Of a stretch of 5,361 nucleotides of DNA, positions 1 to 5,235 are shown piece by piece. How positions within the stretch are numbered: position 1 is the stretch's first letter; each line of letters begins with the position of its first letter. The notes beneath the pieces are model-generated. The model did not search any database, was not told where the DNA came from, and was given only the letters and a program-made list of their open reading frames with translations. The DNA is taken from positions 1 through 5,361 of the forward strand of contig DGEB01000012.1 in NCBI GenBank assembly GCA_002385735.1, read 5' to 3'. The DNA is from Peptococcaceae bacterium UBA3937. Lineage in GTDB: Bacteria > Bacillota > Peptococcia > DRI-13 > DTU073. Position numbers and translations under genes: made by a program.

Positions 1-1
1 T

Positions 2-448
2 GAGCTGAACTACCTGTTGTCCAAAGCGAAGGTTGGCGATGCCATAACCAAAGAAGTCATCACGATTGCCCCCGATGCCCTGCTGGAGGAGGCCGCCGTG
101 CTGATGCGGGAAAACAGGATAAGTTCGCTGGTGGTCATGGAGAATAACAGGCTGGTGGGGATTATCACGGAAAGCGACATTTTTGATGCTTTTATTGACT
201 TGCTAGGTTTTCGGGACAAAGGCAGCAGGATTACCGTGGAAGCGGCGGATGTACCAGGGGCGGTCGAAACAATTGGCGGGATCTTCAACTCCTTTAATGC
301 GAATATTACCCATATTGCCGTATACAGAGGCAGTGGGGGCAAGAGTGACGTAGTAATCAGGACCAACATGTTAAATACGGACGAGATCGAAAAGAAACTG
401 GAGGAAAACGGGTACAAAGTGGTGCATAAAATCAAGAGCGAAGCGTAA
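2..448 (+). CDS. acuB: AcuB-like CBS-ACT domain protein (5' end missing)
   Basis: This is the C-terminal 148 residues of a small regulatory protein that enters from the left edge. The open frame continues to base 2, and the codons before the possible TTG at 17 read ELNYL, the usual end of a preceding CBS repeat, so TTG is internal and not the start. Visible residues about 8-66 form a CBS repeat (DAITKEVITIAPD, then SSLVV, then GIITESDIFDAF). About residues 75-147 form an ACT domain with the hallmark DVPGAV turn. AcuB of Bacillus subtilis has the order CBS-CBS-ACT and about 214 residues, so roughly 65 residues are probably missing. CBS pairs usually bind adenine nucleotides and ACT domains bind small ligands. 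AcuB is linked genetically to acetoin use, but no acuA or acuC is visible here, so that role is unproven. The family call is firm; the biological role is not. Confidence 0.88.
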   Translation, partial: ELNYLLSKAKVGDAITKEVITIAPDALLEEAAVLMRENRISSLVVMENNRLVGIITESDIFDAFIDLLGFRDKGSRITVEAADVPGAVETIGGIFNSFNANITHIAVYRGSGGKSDVVIRTNMLNTDEIEKKLEENGYKVVHKIKSEA

Positions 449-511
449 GCGGAAAAGCGCATCCGGTGGGCACCCCAGTTAAGCAGGTGAACCATCTGGA
501 GAATCATCTCT

Positions 512-566
512 AAAGGAAGCATGCCGGGAAAGCATCTTAGGGCAAGGTCTAAGGTGCTTCCTTTTT
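512..566 (+). terminator. Rho-independent terminator after the CBS-ACT gene, with a competing stem
   Basis: An 11-bp stem pairs 530-540 with 549-559 (AAGCATCTTAG with CTAAGGTGCTT, one G-U pair) around an 8-nt loop, followed by CC and five Ts at 562-566. It lies about 80 nt past the stop codon. Bases 512-521 (AAAGGAAGCA) are also perfectly complementary to 555-564, so a longer bulged hairpin or an alternative fold sharing the same 3' arm is possible. The T-run is short, so efficiency is uncertain. Confidence 0.65.
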
Positions 567-581
567 GCAGTTAACGACATG

Positions 582-769
582 AAAAGACCCTTCTCGGCAA
601 AACAAGACAAAAGTATCTCTAGCCATAGCTTCTTTTGTGTAAGATAATATATTTGTGTGCCGAAAAAGGTTACCAATACGATCCATCCCCATTTAGCCAG
701 GAGGGGAAGGCATTTGGTTGCCCTGCAACAAAGGCAACAGCACACCGCTTCTTCCACAGGGGCTTTTTT
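582..769 (+). other. Structured gene-free region ending in a terminator-like T-run; possible small RNA
   Basis: No convincing ORF lies in the 404 nt between the CBS-ACT gene and the thioesterase gene, but this part has several complementary segments. Bases 582-590 pair with 759-767 with one A-G mismatch. TCGGCA at 594-599 pairs with 658-663, with ACAA (602-605) to TTGT (653-656) and ACAAAAG (607-613) to CTTTTGT (632-638) nested inside. GTTGCC at 717-722 pairs with GGCAAC at 733-738. GCCCTG at 720-725 can instead pair with CAGGGGC at 757-763 (one bulged G), directly before six Ts at 764-769. The overall layout, a closing stem around a large middle, resembles 6S-like RNAs, but I recognise no conserved motif of 6S, SRP RNA, T-box or a known riboswitch. 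No clear promoter is visible upstream, so it may be only a 3' region plus terminator. Confidence 0.3.
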
Positions 770-782
770 ATAAATCCAATCG

Positions 783-791
783 TGCTATAAT
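783..791 (+). promoter_or_regulatory. Extended -10 promoter for the thioesterase gene
   Basis: TGCTATAAT is a perfect extended -10 element (TGn followed by TATAAT at 786-791). The -35 position at 17-bp spacing (763-768) is only a T-run, which is tolerable for extended -10 promoters. The start of transcription would fall near 798, giving a leader of about 55 nt to the ATG at 853. The promoter sits just downstream of the T-run at 764-769, which would insulate it from upstream transcription. Confidence 0.6.
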
Positions 792-852
792 ACATAGTAA
801 CCGGTATTATCTGTAGTAACATTCGAAATTAACATTACAGGAGGAAGACGAG

Positions 853-1272
853 ATGAAGATCAAGGAATTTACGACGCACAGACTGATCAAGGGAGAAGAT
901 CTCAATCATCATGGCACTCTTTATGCGGGCCGGTGCGCGGAATGGTTTGTAGAAGCCGGCTTTATCCCGGCGGCGGTAATGACGTCCCCCGAAAACATCG
1001 TATGCCTGAAGATTCATGGGATGCTGTTTACGAAACCGATTCATAAGGGGGACACCATCAAGTTTACCAGCAAAATTATCTGGGTGGGGCGCTCCAGGCT
1101 GATGTCCTATGTCAAAGTGACCACCCAGGATGGAGAATTTATTGTCGACGGCTTTCTGACCTTTGTTCATGTGGATGAGCATGGGCGCGCCATGCCCCAC
1201 GGAATTAGCCAGATTGAGCCGGAAACAGAGGAAGACAAAAGAATTTTTGCTTTAGCGCAACAATTAGCATAA
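853..1272 (+). CDS. Hotdog-fold acyl-CoA thioesterase
   Basis: This 139-residue cytoplasmic protein probably hydrolyses an acyl-CoA to free acid and CoA; the acyl chain is unknown. The length is normal for a single-hotdog thioesterase of the YciA/4HBT superfamily. Residues 18-36 read NHHGTLYAGRCAEWFVEAG, the family's active-site loop and central helix, where many relatives have N-x-x-GTLFGG followed by WMDEA. Residue 33 is Val where the usual catalytic Asp stands; the neighbouring Glu34 is kept and could act as the acid. The central segment KGDTIKFTSKIIWVGRSRL (65-83) fits the beta-sheet that follows the helix, and HVDEHGRAMPHG (110-121) ends the core. The start is firm: AGGAGG at 839-844 lies 8 nt before ATG. 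It appears to be transcribed alone, from the extended -10 promoter at 783-791 and closed by the hairpin at 1290-1337. A housekeeping role in acyl-CoA turnover is an inference. Confidence 0.85.
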   Translation: MKIKEFTTHRLIKGEDLNHHGTLYAGRCAEWFVEAGFIPAAVMTSPENIVCLKIHGMLFTKPIHKGDTIKFTSKIIWVGRSRLMSYVKVTTQDGEFIVDGFLTFVHVDEHGRAMPHGISQIEPETEEDKRIFALAQQLA

Positions 1273-1289
1273 GGGGCTTCGTTGCTTCG

Positions 1290-1337
1290 GGCATCCTCGG
1301 CTTGACAAGTCTATGAGGATGCCTTTCACAATTTTTT
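1290..1337 (+). terminator. Terminator hairpin after the thioesterase gene
   Basis: GGCATCCTC at 1290-1298 pairs perfectly with GAGGATGCC at 1315-1323 (9 bp), around a 16-nt loop that can form a further small stem. TTT follows directly, then CACAA and six Ts at 1332-1337. The interrupted T-tract makes this a moderate rather than strong terminator. The loop contains TTGACA (1302-1307), a perfect -35 hexamer. Confidence 0.65.
1302..1332 (+). promoter_or_regulatory. Possible promoter for the nitrilase gene
   Basis: TTGACA at 1302-1307 is a perfect -35 hexamer. The best -10 candidate is CACAAT at 1327-1332 (four of six matches) at a long 19-bp spacing. Transcription would start near 1339, about 30 nt before the ATG at 1370. 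The element overlaps the terminator hairpin. If it is not a real promoter, the nitrilase gene must rely on read-through from the thioesterase gene. Confidence 0.3.
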
Positions 1338-1369
1338 CCCAAGAAGATGAGCTGAGGGGTTGATGAGGC

Positions 1370-3007
1370 ATGTCAATCAAAGTTGCGGTGATTCAACAAT
1401 GGGCCAATAATGTTCAGGATGCCGAGAAAGCATTGGCCCTTTCTTTGGAAATGATTGATCAGGCGAAAATGGAAAGGCCTGATTTGGTTGTGCTTCCGGA
1501 ATGTGTCTATCCGGGCTATTTTCTGGACCAGGCCGCCGTCCACGGCTTGCCGGAGCATCTGCGGGAAGGGTTGGCGAAAGCCCTGAGCGCTTTTTGTGCC
1601 AGGGCCCGGCAAAACCGGTTTTATCTTATTGTCGGTGTCCCCGAAATCGAAGGGGACAGCCTTTATGATTCCGCATATTTGATCGATCGCCAGGGTCAAA
1701 TCCTCGGCACGGCACGGAAATCGTTTCTGTGGCACTATGATCGCCAATGGTTTTCACCGGGTGCCGCTTATCCTGTTTTCAGCACGGAGTTAGGAAAGAT
1801 CGGGATGATTGTCTGCGCCGACGGGCGGCAGCCGGAAATTTCCCGGATCCTCACTTTAAACGGAGCCCAGATAATTGTGGATGTAACCAACTGGGTCAGT
1901 TCGGGCCCCAATCCTCATCAGCTTAGTAACCCCCAGTATGAATATATCCTGCCGAGCCGGGCGGTGGAAAACAAGGTGTGGTATATCGCCGCCAATAAGG
2001 TAGGAGTGGAAGCGGAAAGCATCGTTTATTGCGGGAGAAGCTGCATTATCTCACCGAACGGCTATGAGCTGGCCGTGGCTCCTTCTCATCAGGAAGACAT
2101 CCTTTCCGCTACCCTCGATGTTACTTTAAGTGATGACAAAAGGCTTAATGAGGATTTTCACCTGCTTAAGGGGCGCCGCCCGGAACTATATCATCCGCTT
2201 TGTGCCGGCGAAGAGCCGCCGGTAGCGGAAGTGTTAAGAGAAAAGGTGGTTCCGGCAGCATTAAGTCTCTACGCCGGTGCGGTTCAGTTAAAAGAGGATT
2301 TAACGGTCACGGCCTTGCTGACAAAACTGCAGGAGCTAATCCCCAGGGCTGCCCTGCAGGGCTTAAGGCTTCTGGTTTTTCCCGAGTTGGCTTGTCTGTT
2401 TGAAGAAGGGGCGACGAAAAAAATCCTCTCCGTTGCCCGCGAGTACGCGGCGCAATATGAGCTGATGCTTGTGCTCGGGACCGTGCTTTCGAAAGGAACG
2501 CAGAAGGTAAAGGCGGCCGCTTTAATCCTGCCTTCCGGGGAAGTGCATTATGCGGAAAAGTGCCATTTGGCTCAGCATGAGGCGCACCGTTTTGCCGCCG
2601 GGACGGAACAGCCGGTGGTCCAAACTCCTTATGGCCGGCTTGGGATCATGATGGGCTACGAAGGCTTGCTCCCGGAAGTGGCGCGGTGCCTGATGCTAAA
2701 AGGGGCCGATTTGCTGTGCTGGGTGACGAGTTTTTCTTCCGATTACCATCGCCTCTTTGCGCGAACTAGGGCGGTCGAAAACAGGGTGTTTTTGATTGCC
2801 GGCAATGTTTGGGGGGAAAAGGGCTGTGGCCTTAGTTCCATCGCCGCTCCCGGGGGGAATCTGGTGGCGAGTGCTTTTGGCCAGGGAGACCAAATTATCT
2901 CGGCGCAATTGGATTTGGCGCTGGCCCGTAATAAAACCATCGTTCCGGGAACGGATATCGTAGCCAATCGCCTACCCCATGCCTATGGCCGGTTGCTTGA
3001 GAAATAG
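1370..3007 (+). CDS. Tandem two-domain nitrilase-superfamily hydrolase, second domain lacking the catalytic Cys
   Basis: This 545-residue protein is about twice the usual 260-300 residues because two carbon-nitrogen hydrolase domains are fused. Domain 1 (about 1-275) has the full Glu-Lys-Cys triad: E44 in VVLPECVYPGY, K117 in GTARKSFLW and C149 in IGMIVCADGRQPE. It should cleave a non-peptide C-N bond (amide, carbamoyl or nitrile) through a thioester intermediate. Domain 2 (about 295-545) keeps the fold and the equivalents E339 (FPEL) and K397 (YAEKCHL), but the Cys position is Gly429 in LGIMMGYEGLLPE, so it should not be catalytic. Both domains carry the late RAVEN motif (197-201 and 467-471). 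No signal peptide or membrane segment is seen. The start follows GAGGGG at 1354-1359, 10 nt before ATG. The substrate cannot be told from the sequence; omega-amidase, N-carbamoyl amidase or aliphatic amidase are all possible. Neighbouring genes give no metabolic hint. Confidence 0.88.
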   Translation: MSIKVAVIQQWANNVQDAEKALALSLEMIDQAKMERPDLVVLPECVYPGYFLDQAAVHGLPEHLREGLAKALSAFCARARQNRFYLIVGVPEIEGDSLYDSAYLIDRQGQILGTARKSFLWHYDRQWFSPGAAYPVFSTELGKIGMIVCADGRQPEISRILTLNGAQIIVDVTNWVSSGPNPHQLSNPQYEYILPSRAVENKVWYIAANKVGVEAESIVYCGRSCIISPNGYELAVAPSHQEDILSATLDVTLSDDKRLNEDFHLLKGRRPELYHPLCAGEEPPVAEVLREKVVPAALSLYAGAVQLKEDLTVTALLTKLQELIPRAALQGLRLLVFPELACLFEEGATKKILSVAREYAAQYELMLVLGTVLSKGTQKVKAAALILPSGEVHYAEKCHLAQHEAHRFAAGTEQPVVQTPYGRLGIMMGYEGLLPEVARCLMLKGADLLCWVTSFSSDYHRLFARTRAVENRVFLIAGNVWGEKGCGLSSIAAPGGNLVASAFGQGDQIISAQLDLALARNKTIVPGTDIVANRLPHAYGRLLEK

Positions 3008-3120
3008 CGGGATAAGTCCGGCCCTAAATTATTAGACAATGTTATTTTTTGTTGATGGGGTCTATATTGTACGAAAATTGTGATGAAAAGATTCGGGGAA
3101 AAAAGCAGGAAAAAGGCAGG

Positions 3121-3148
3121 CGGATGTATAATCTTTAAAGTATATAAT
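3121..3148 (+). promoter_or_regulatory. AT-rich region with two TATAAT boxes upstream of the DUF3048 gene
   Basis: Perfect TATAAT hexamers occur at 3127-3132 and 3143-3148, about 75-95 nt before the ATG at 3223. Neither has a good -35 at 16-18 bp: those positions hold purine-rich sequence (around 3104-3109 and 3120-3125). One of them is a plausible -10 for the downstream gene, but two AT-rich hits in such a region could be chance. I see no clear terminator for the nitrilase gene in 3008-3120. Confidence 0.35.
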
Positions 3149-3222
3149 ATTCGAAACTATTTAAGTATTTTGGAAACGGGGCTGTCGGGATCTGCTATTT
3201 GTAAGAATTGGAGGTGGCGTTC

Positions 3223-4854
3223 ATGCGTGTATGGGTGGGCAGGATATTGTTGTTAGCCGCGTTTGTCTTTTTGTTATGGGTATTTGTTATCGATAGAGAA
3301 GACTCGGAAACAGGAGATGCCACTTTACCGGAAGAATTAAAGGGCACCGAAGAAACACAAGAGGGCTCGGACTATTTTGATTTTTTTGAAGCTGAAGAAG
3401 AGTACGGATTAGAAGAAAGTGAAGAGGAAGAAGGCGCTCTTGACGAGGCTGAGGCCGAGGCCGAGGAAGCTGAGGAGGTCGAGGAGACCAGGGAGACGAG
3501 GCAAATTAGGGATGCGGACATCGTTAGACCGGAAAAGGCCGCCCTGCCGGGAGCCGTCATCGTGATGTGCGACAATTTCTCCAAAGCTCGTCCTCAAAGC
3601 GGACTCGACAAAGCCGATATCGTATATGAAATCATCGCGGAAGGCGGGATTACGCGGTTCATGGCGCTCTTCTATACGCAAGCAGCCGAGGAAATCGGAC
3701 CGATTCGCAGTGCCCGTGATTATTTCGTAAAACTCGCCTGTGGTTATGATGCGCCTTTGGCACATGCGGGCGGGAGTGCGCGAACCTTGCACACTATTGC
3801 TTCCCTGGGGGTAAATACTTTAGATGAGATCTATAATGCGGGGCCATATTTCTGGCGCGATAAAGGCAGAAGGATGCCCCATAATCTATACACCAGCACC
3901 GATTTATTATTAAAAGGTGCGGCGAAAAAAGGCTATGAAGTAAAACCGCCTGAGTTGCCTCCGGTTGGTCGCGCCTGGGACGGCGAAGAATTTACGGGCC
4001 AAATCACCATTGATTATTCCCTGGCCAAGGACTACCTGTACAAGGTGGGCTGGGCATACGACAAGGGTACGGATAAATACCTCCGCTTGATTAACGGCGA
4101 ACCCCATAAAGTAAAAAGCGGGGCGTCCATTACTGCCGATAACGTGATTGTGTTACTTGTCAATACCGAGAGCTATAAAGAAAACCGCGAAACCTATTCG
4201 GATGTGCAGATTGTCGGCGAAGGCGGTGCGCTCTATTATATTAATGGTAAGAGAATGATCGGTTATTGGGTGAAAGAAGACGTAGATGCGCCCATGTATT
4301 TCCTGGACGAAGAGGGCGACCTGATGAAGCTTAAAGCCGGAAACATCTGGGTGCAGGTCATTCCTTCCCTGAAGTCGCTCCATGAAGACGAAAACAGCAT
4401 TAACAGCCGGCTCCTGGAGAGAGAACGAGCCGGGGCGGAGACTCAAGGCAGGCCGGAGCCTCAAGGCAGGCCGGAGCCTCAAGGCGCGCCGGAAGATGAG
4501 GATTGGTTTGAAGGTTTAGAAGGGTTTGAAGGTGAAGAAGGCAATATTCCGGGAGGACCGGCAGATGAAGGGTCGGGCGAAGGTAGAGAGTATAAATATC
4601 AAGGTCCTAAATGGGGGCAGGGAAACCGGCTGGAAGAAGACGAAGCCGGAACTGAAGGCGAAGGCCGCCGGAGAGGGCCGGACGAAGGCCGTGGTGAAGG
4701 CGAAGACCGGGGAAGAAGACCGGAAGGTGGCGGAAATGAAGACGGCATGGGACCGCCTGGAGAAAGAAGGGACGGCAGACCTGGCGGGGCCGGTGGACGG
4801 CCCGGGCGACCTTTTAATCCCAAGGACAATGAACCTCCGAAGGTTCTGAAATAG
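3223..4854 (+). CDS. yerB: Membrane-anchored YerB-family (DUF3048) protein with charged low-complexity tail
   Basis: I start this 543-residue protein at ATG 3223 because GGAGGT at 3210-3215 lies 7 nt upstream; the TTG at 3208 overlaps that ribosome binding site. Residues 8-23 form one hydrophobic segment after Arg2/Arg7, with no lipobox Cys, so the protein is probably anchored with the rest outside the cell. Residues 25-92 are a very acidic linker. The DUF3048 N-terminal domain spans about 100-245, with DNFSKARPQSGLDKADIVYE (117-136), EGGITRF (140-146), IGPIRSARDYF (158-168) and MPHNLYTST (218-226). The DUF3048 C-terminal domain spans about 275-385, ending NIWVQVIPS. Family members usually stop soon after this point. 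Here about 155 more residues follow, rich in Gly, Glu, Arg and Pro, with three QGRPEP-type repeats. The family's biochemical role is unknown to me; an envelope function is inferred. It seems to be a single-gene unit, closed by the terminator at 4899-4992. Confidence 0.88.
   Translation: MRVWVGRILLLAAFVFLLWVFVIDREDSETGDATLPEELKGTEETQEGSDYFDFFEAEEEYGLEESEEEEGALDEAEAEAEEAEEVEETRETRQIRDADIVRPEKAALPGAVIVMCDNFSKARPQSGLDKADIVYEIIAEGGITRFMALFYTQAAEEIGPIRSARDYFVKLACGYDAPLAHAGGSARTLHTIASLGVNTLDEIYNAGPYFWRDKGRRMPHNLYTSTDLLLKGAAKKGYEVKPPELPPVGRAWDGEEFTGQITIDYSLAKDYLYKVGWAYDKGTDKYLRLINGEPHKVKSGASITADNVIVLLVNTESYKENRETYSDVQIVGEGGALYYINGKRMIGYWVKEDVDAPMYFLDEEGDLMKLKAGNIWVQVIPSLKSLHEDENSINSRLLERERAGAETQGRPEPQGRPEPQGAPEDEDWFEGLEGFEGEEGNIPGGPADEGSGEGREYKYQGPKWGQGNRLEEDEAGTEGEGRRRGPDEGRGEGEDRGRRPEGGGNEDGMGPPGERRDGRPGGAGGRPGRPFNPKDNEPPKVLK
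4441..4494 (+). repeat. Three tandem 18-bp repeats inside the DUF3048 gene
   Basis: Three in-frame 18-bp units (4441-4458, 4459-4476, 4477-4494) of the form CTCAAGGCAGGCCGGAG encode TQGRPE, PQGRPE and PQGAPE (residues 407-424). The first two units differ at one base, and the third has several changes. They mark the start of the low-complexity tail and could vary in copy number between strains. Confidence 0.9.
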
Positions 4855-4898
4855 ACAGGAGTTTTTCCCGAAAACCGAATAGTCCCGTACAAAAACGG

Positions 4899-4992
4899 AA
4901 AGGCCATCAGTGGATTGAGATGCAGGAAGCGGCAGCAGAGCAGCAACCTATGGTTGCCGTCGCCCCCCGACGAACACTGATGGCCTTTTTTT
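4899..4992 (+). terminator. Branched terminator with 14-bp closing stem; possible structured RNA
   Basis: Bases 4899-4912 (AAAGGCCATCAGTG) pair perfectly with 4975-4988, and the run of seven Ts (4986-4992) follows the GC part, so this should end transcription of the DUF3048 gene, 45 nt past its stop. The enclosed 62 nt is not a simple loop: GCAACC at 4943-4948 pairs with GGTTGC at 4952-4957, and CGTCG at 4958-4962 pairs with CGACG at 4968-4972 around a C5 loop. That is far more structure than a terminator needs. I do not recognise a known RNA family in it. Confidence 0.8.
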
Positions 4993-5004
4993 GCCCAAAG
5001 AAAT

Positions 5005-5030
5005 AACCTGCCTTTTCGGGAGGGCAGGTT
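5005..5030. terminator. Second hairpin, possibly a bidirectional terminator
   Basis: AACCTGCC at 5005-5012 pairs with GGCAGGTT at 5023-5030, extendable by three weaker pairs to a 4-nt loop. On the + strand only TTT continues before an A-run, so it is weak as a terminator. On the - strand the hairpin is followed by a broken T-rich tract (ATTTCTTT). It may back up the terminator at 4899-4992 or stop leftward transcription. Confidence 0.45.
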
Positions 5031-5066
5031 TAAAAATATGTGAAAGAGGGGGTATAGTTAAACAAA

Positions 5067-5101
5067 ACAACTTACAACTTATTATAACATGCTAAAGTTG
5101 T
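5067..5101. repeat. Short direct and inverted repeats (ACAACTT/AAGTTGT)
   Basis: ACAACTT occurs twice in tandem (5067-5073, 5074-5080), and its exact reverse complement AAGTTGT is at 5095-5101. The second copy and the complement form a 7-bp inverted repeat with a 14-nt spacer. A binding site or a weak hairpin are both possible. Confidence 0.5.
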
Positions 5102-5130
5102 CAAAATCAAGAAATAAGTAATATGTAAAT

Positions 5131-5155
5131 TATAAAACTTAAGTAAAGTTTTATA
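5131..5155. repeat. Perfect AT-rich 10-bp inverted repeat
   Basis: TATAAAACTT at 5131-5140 is the exact reverse complement of AAGTTTTATA at 5146-5155, with a 5-nt spacer. It lies about 40 bp upstream of the sigma-K-like promoter. Its symmetry fits a dimeric regulator's operator; as a hairpin it would be weak because it is almost all A-T. The surrounding 5031-5170 is very AT-rich and holds no gene that I can support. Confidence 0.6.
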
Positions 5156-5177
5156 CTAAATTTTTCTACGAACAGGG

Positions 5178-5205
5178 ACAATGTTCCCGGTAGCCGCATA
5201 GACTA
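5178..5205 (+). promoter_or_regulatory. Sigma-K-like promoter before the last gene
   Basis: GCATAGACTA at 5196-5205 fits the sigma-K -10 consensus CATAnnnTA exactly, and ACA at 5178-5180 lies 16 nt before CATA, matching the short -35 (AC) and its usual spacing. Transcription would start near 5212, giving a leader of about 24 nt. The -10 also resembles sigma-E sites (CATAnnnT), but I see no good sigma-E -35. TAGAAT at 5204-5209 could be a sigma-A -10, but lacks a -35. The consensus is short, so chance is possible. Confidence 0.4.
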
Positions 5206-5235
5206 GAATATGACTTGCCAAAGGAGGGAATCAAG

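Noticed and set aside
17..448. TTG at 17 as the start of the CBS-ACT gene
   Set aside because: The frame stays open to the window edge, and the upstream residues fit the preceding CBS repeat, so the gene is cut by the edge.
10..522. A 170-residue - strand ORF opposite the CBS-ACT gene
   Set aside because: It is antisense to a well-supported domain protein and shows only Ser/Leu-rich shadow composition.
579..647. A 22-codon + strand ORF (ATG at 579) as a possible leader peptide
   Set aside because: No ribosome binding site is present, there is no run of regulatory codons, and it lies on the 5' arm of the structured region.
479..757. A 92-residue - strand ORF in the gap before the thioesterase gene
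   Set aside because: It has a GTG start with no ribosome binding site, an implausible Cys-rich beginning (AVCCCLCC), no family resemblance, and runs through two terminator-like structures.
3208..3222. TTG at 3208 as the start of the DUF3048 gene
   Set aside because: It would place the ribosome binding site GGAGGT inside the coding sequence; ATG 3223 has correct spacing from it.
3372..3584. A - strand ORF with long Ser/Ala runs
   Set aside because: It is the mirror of the Glu-rich acidic linker codons on the + strand.
4526..4849. A 107-residue + strand ORF overlapping the tail of the DUF3048 gene
   Set aside because: It is a frame shadow of purine-rich repetitive DNA, with Lys-rich low complexity and no ribosome binding site.
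5171..5190. GGGACAATGTTCCC as an operator-like palindrome
   Set aside because: Only four outer base pairs match without a bulge, and the site overlaps the -35 of the sigma-K-like promoter, so the symmetry is not convincing on its own.
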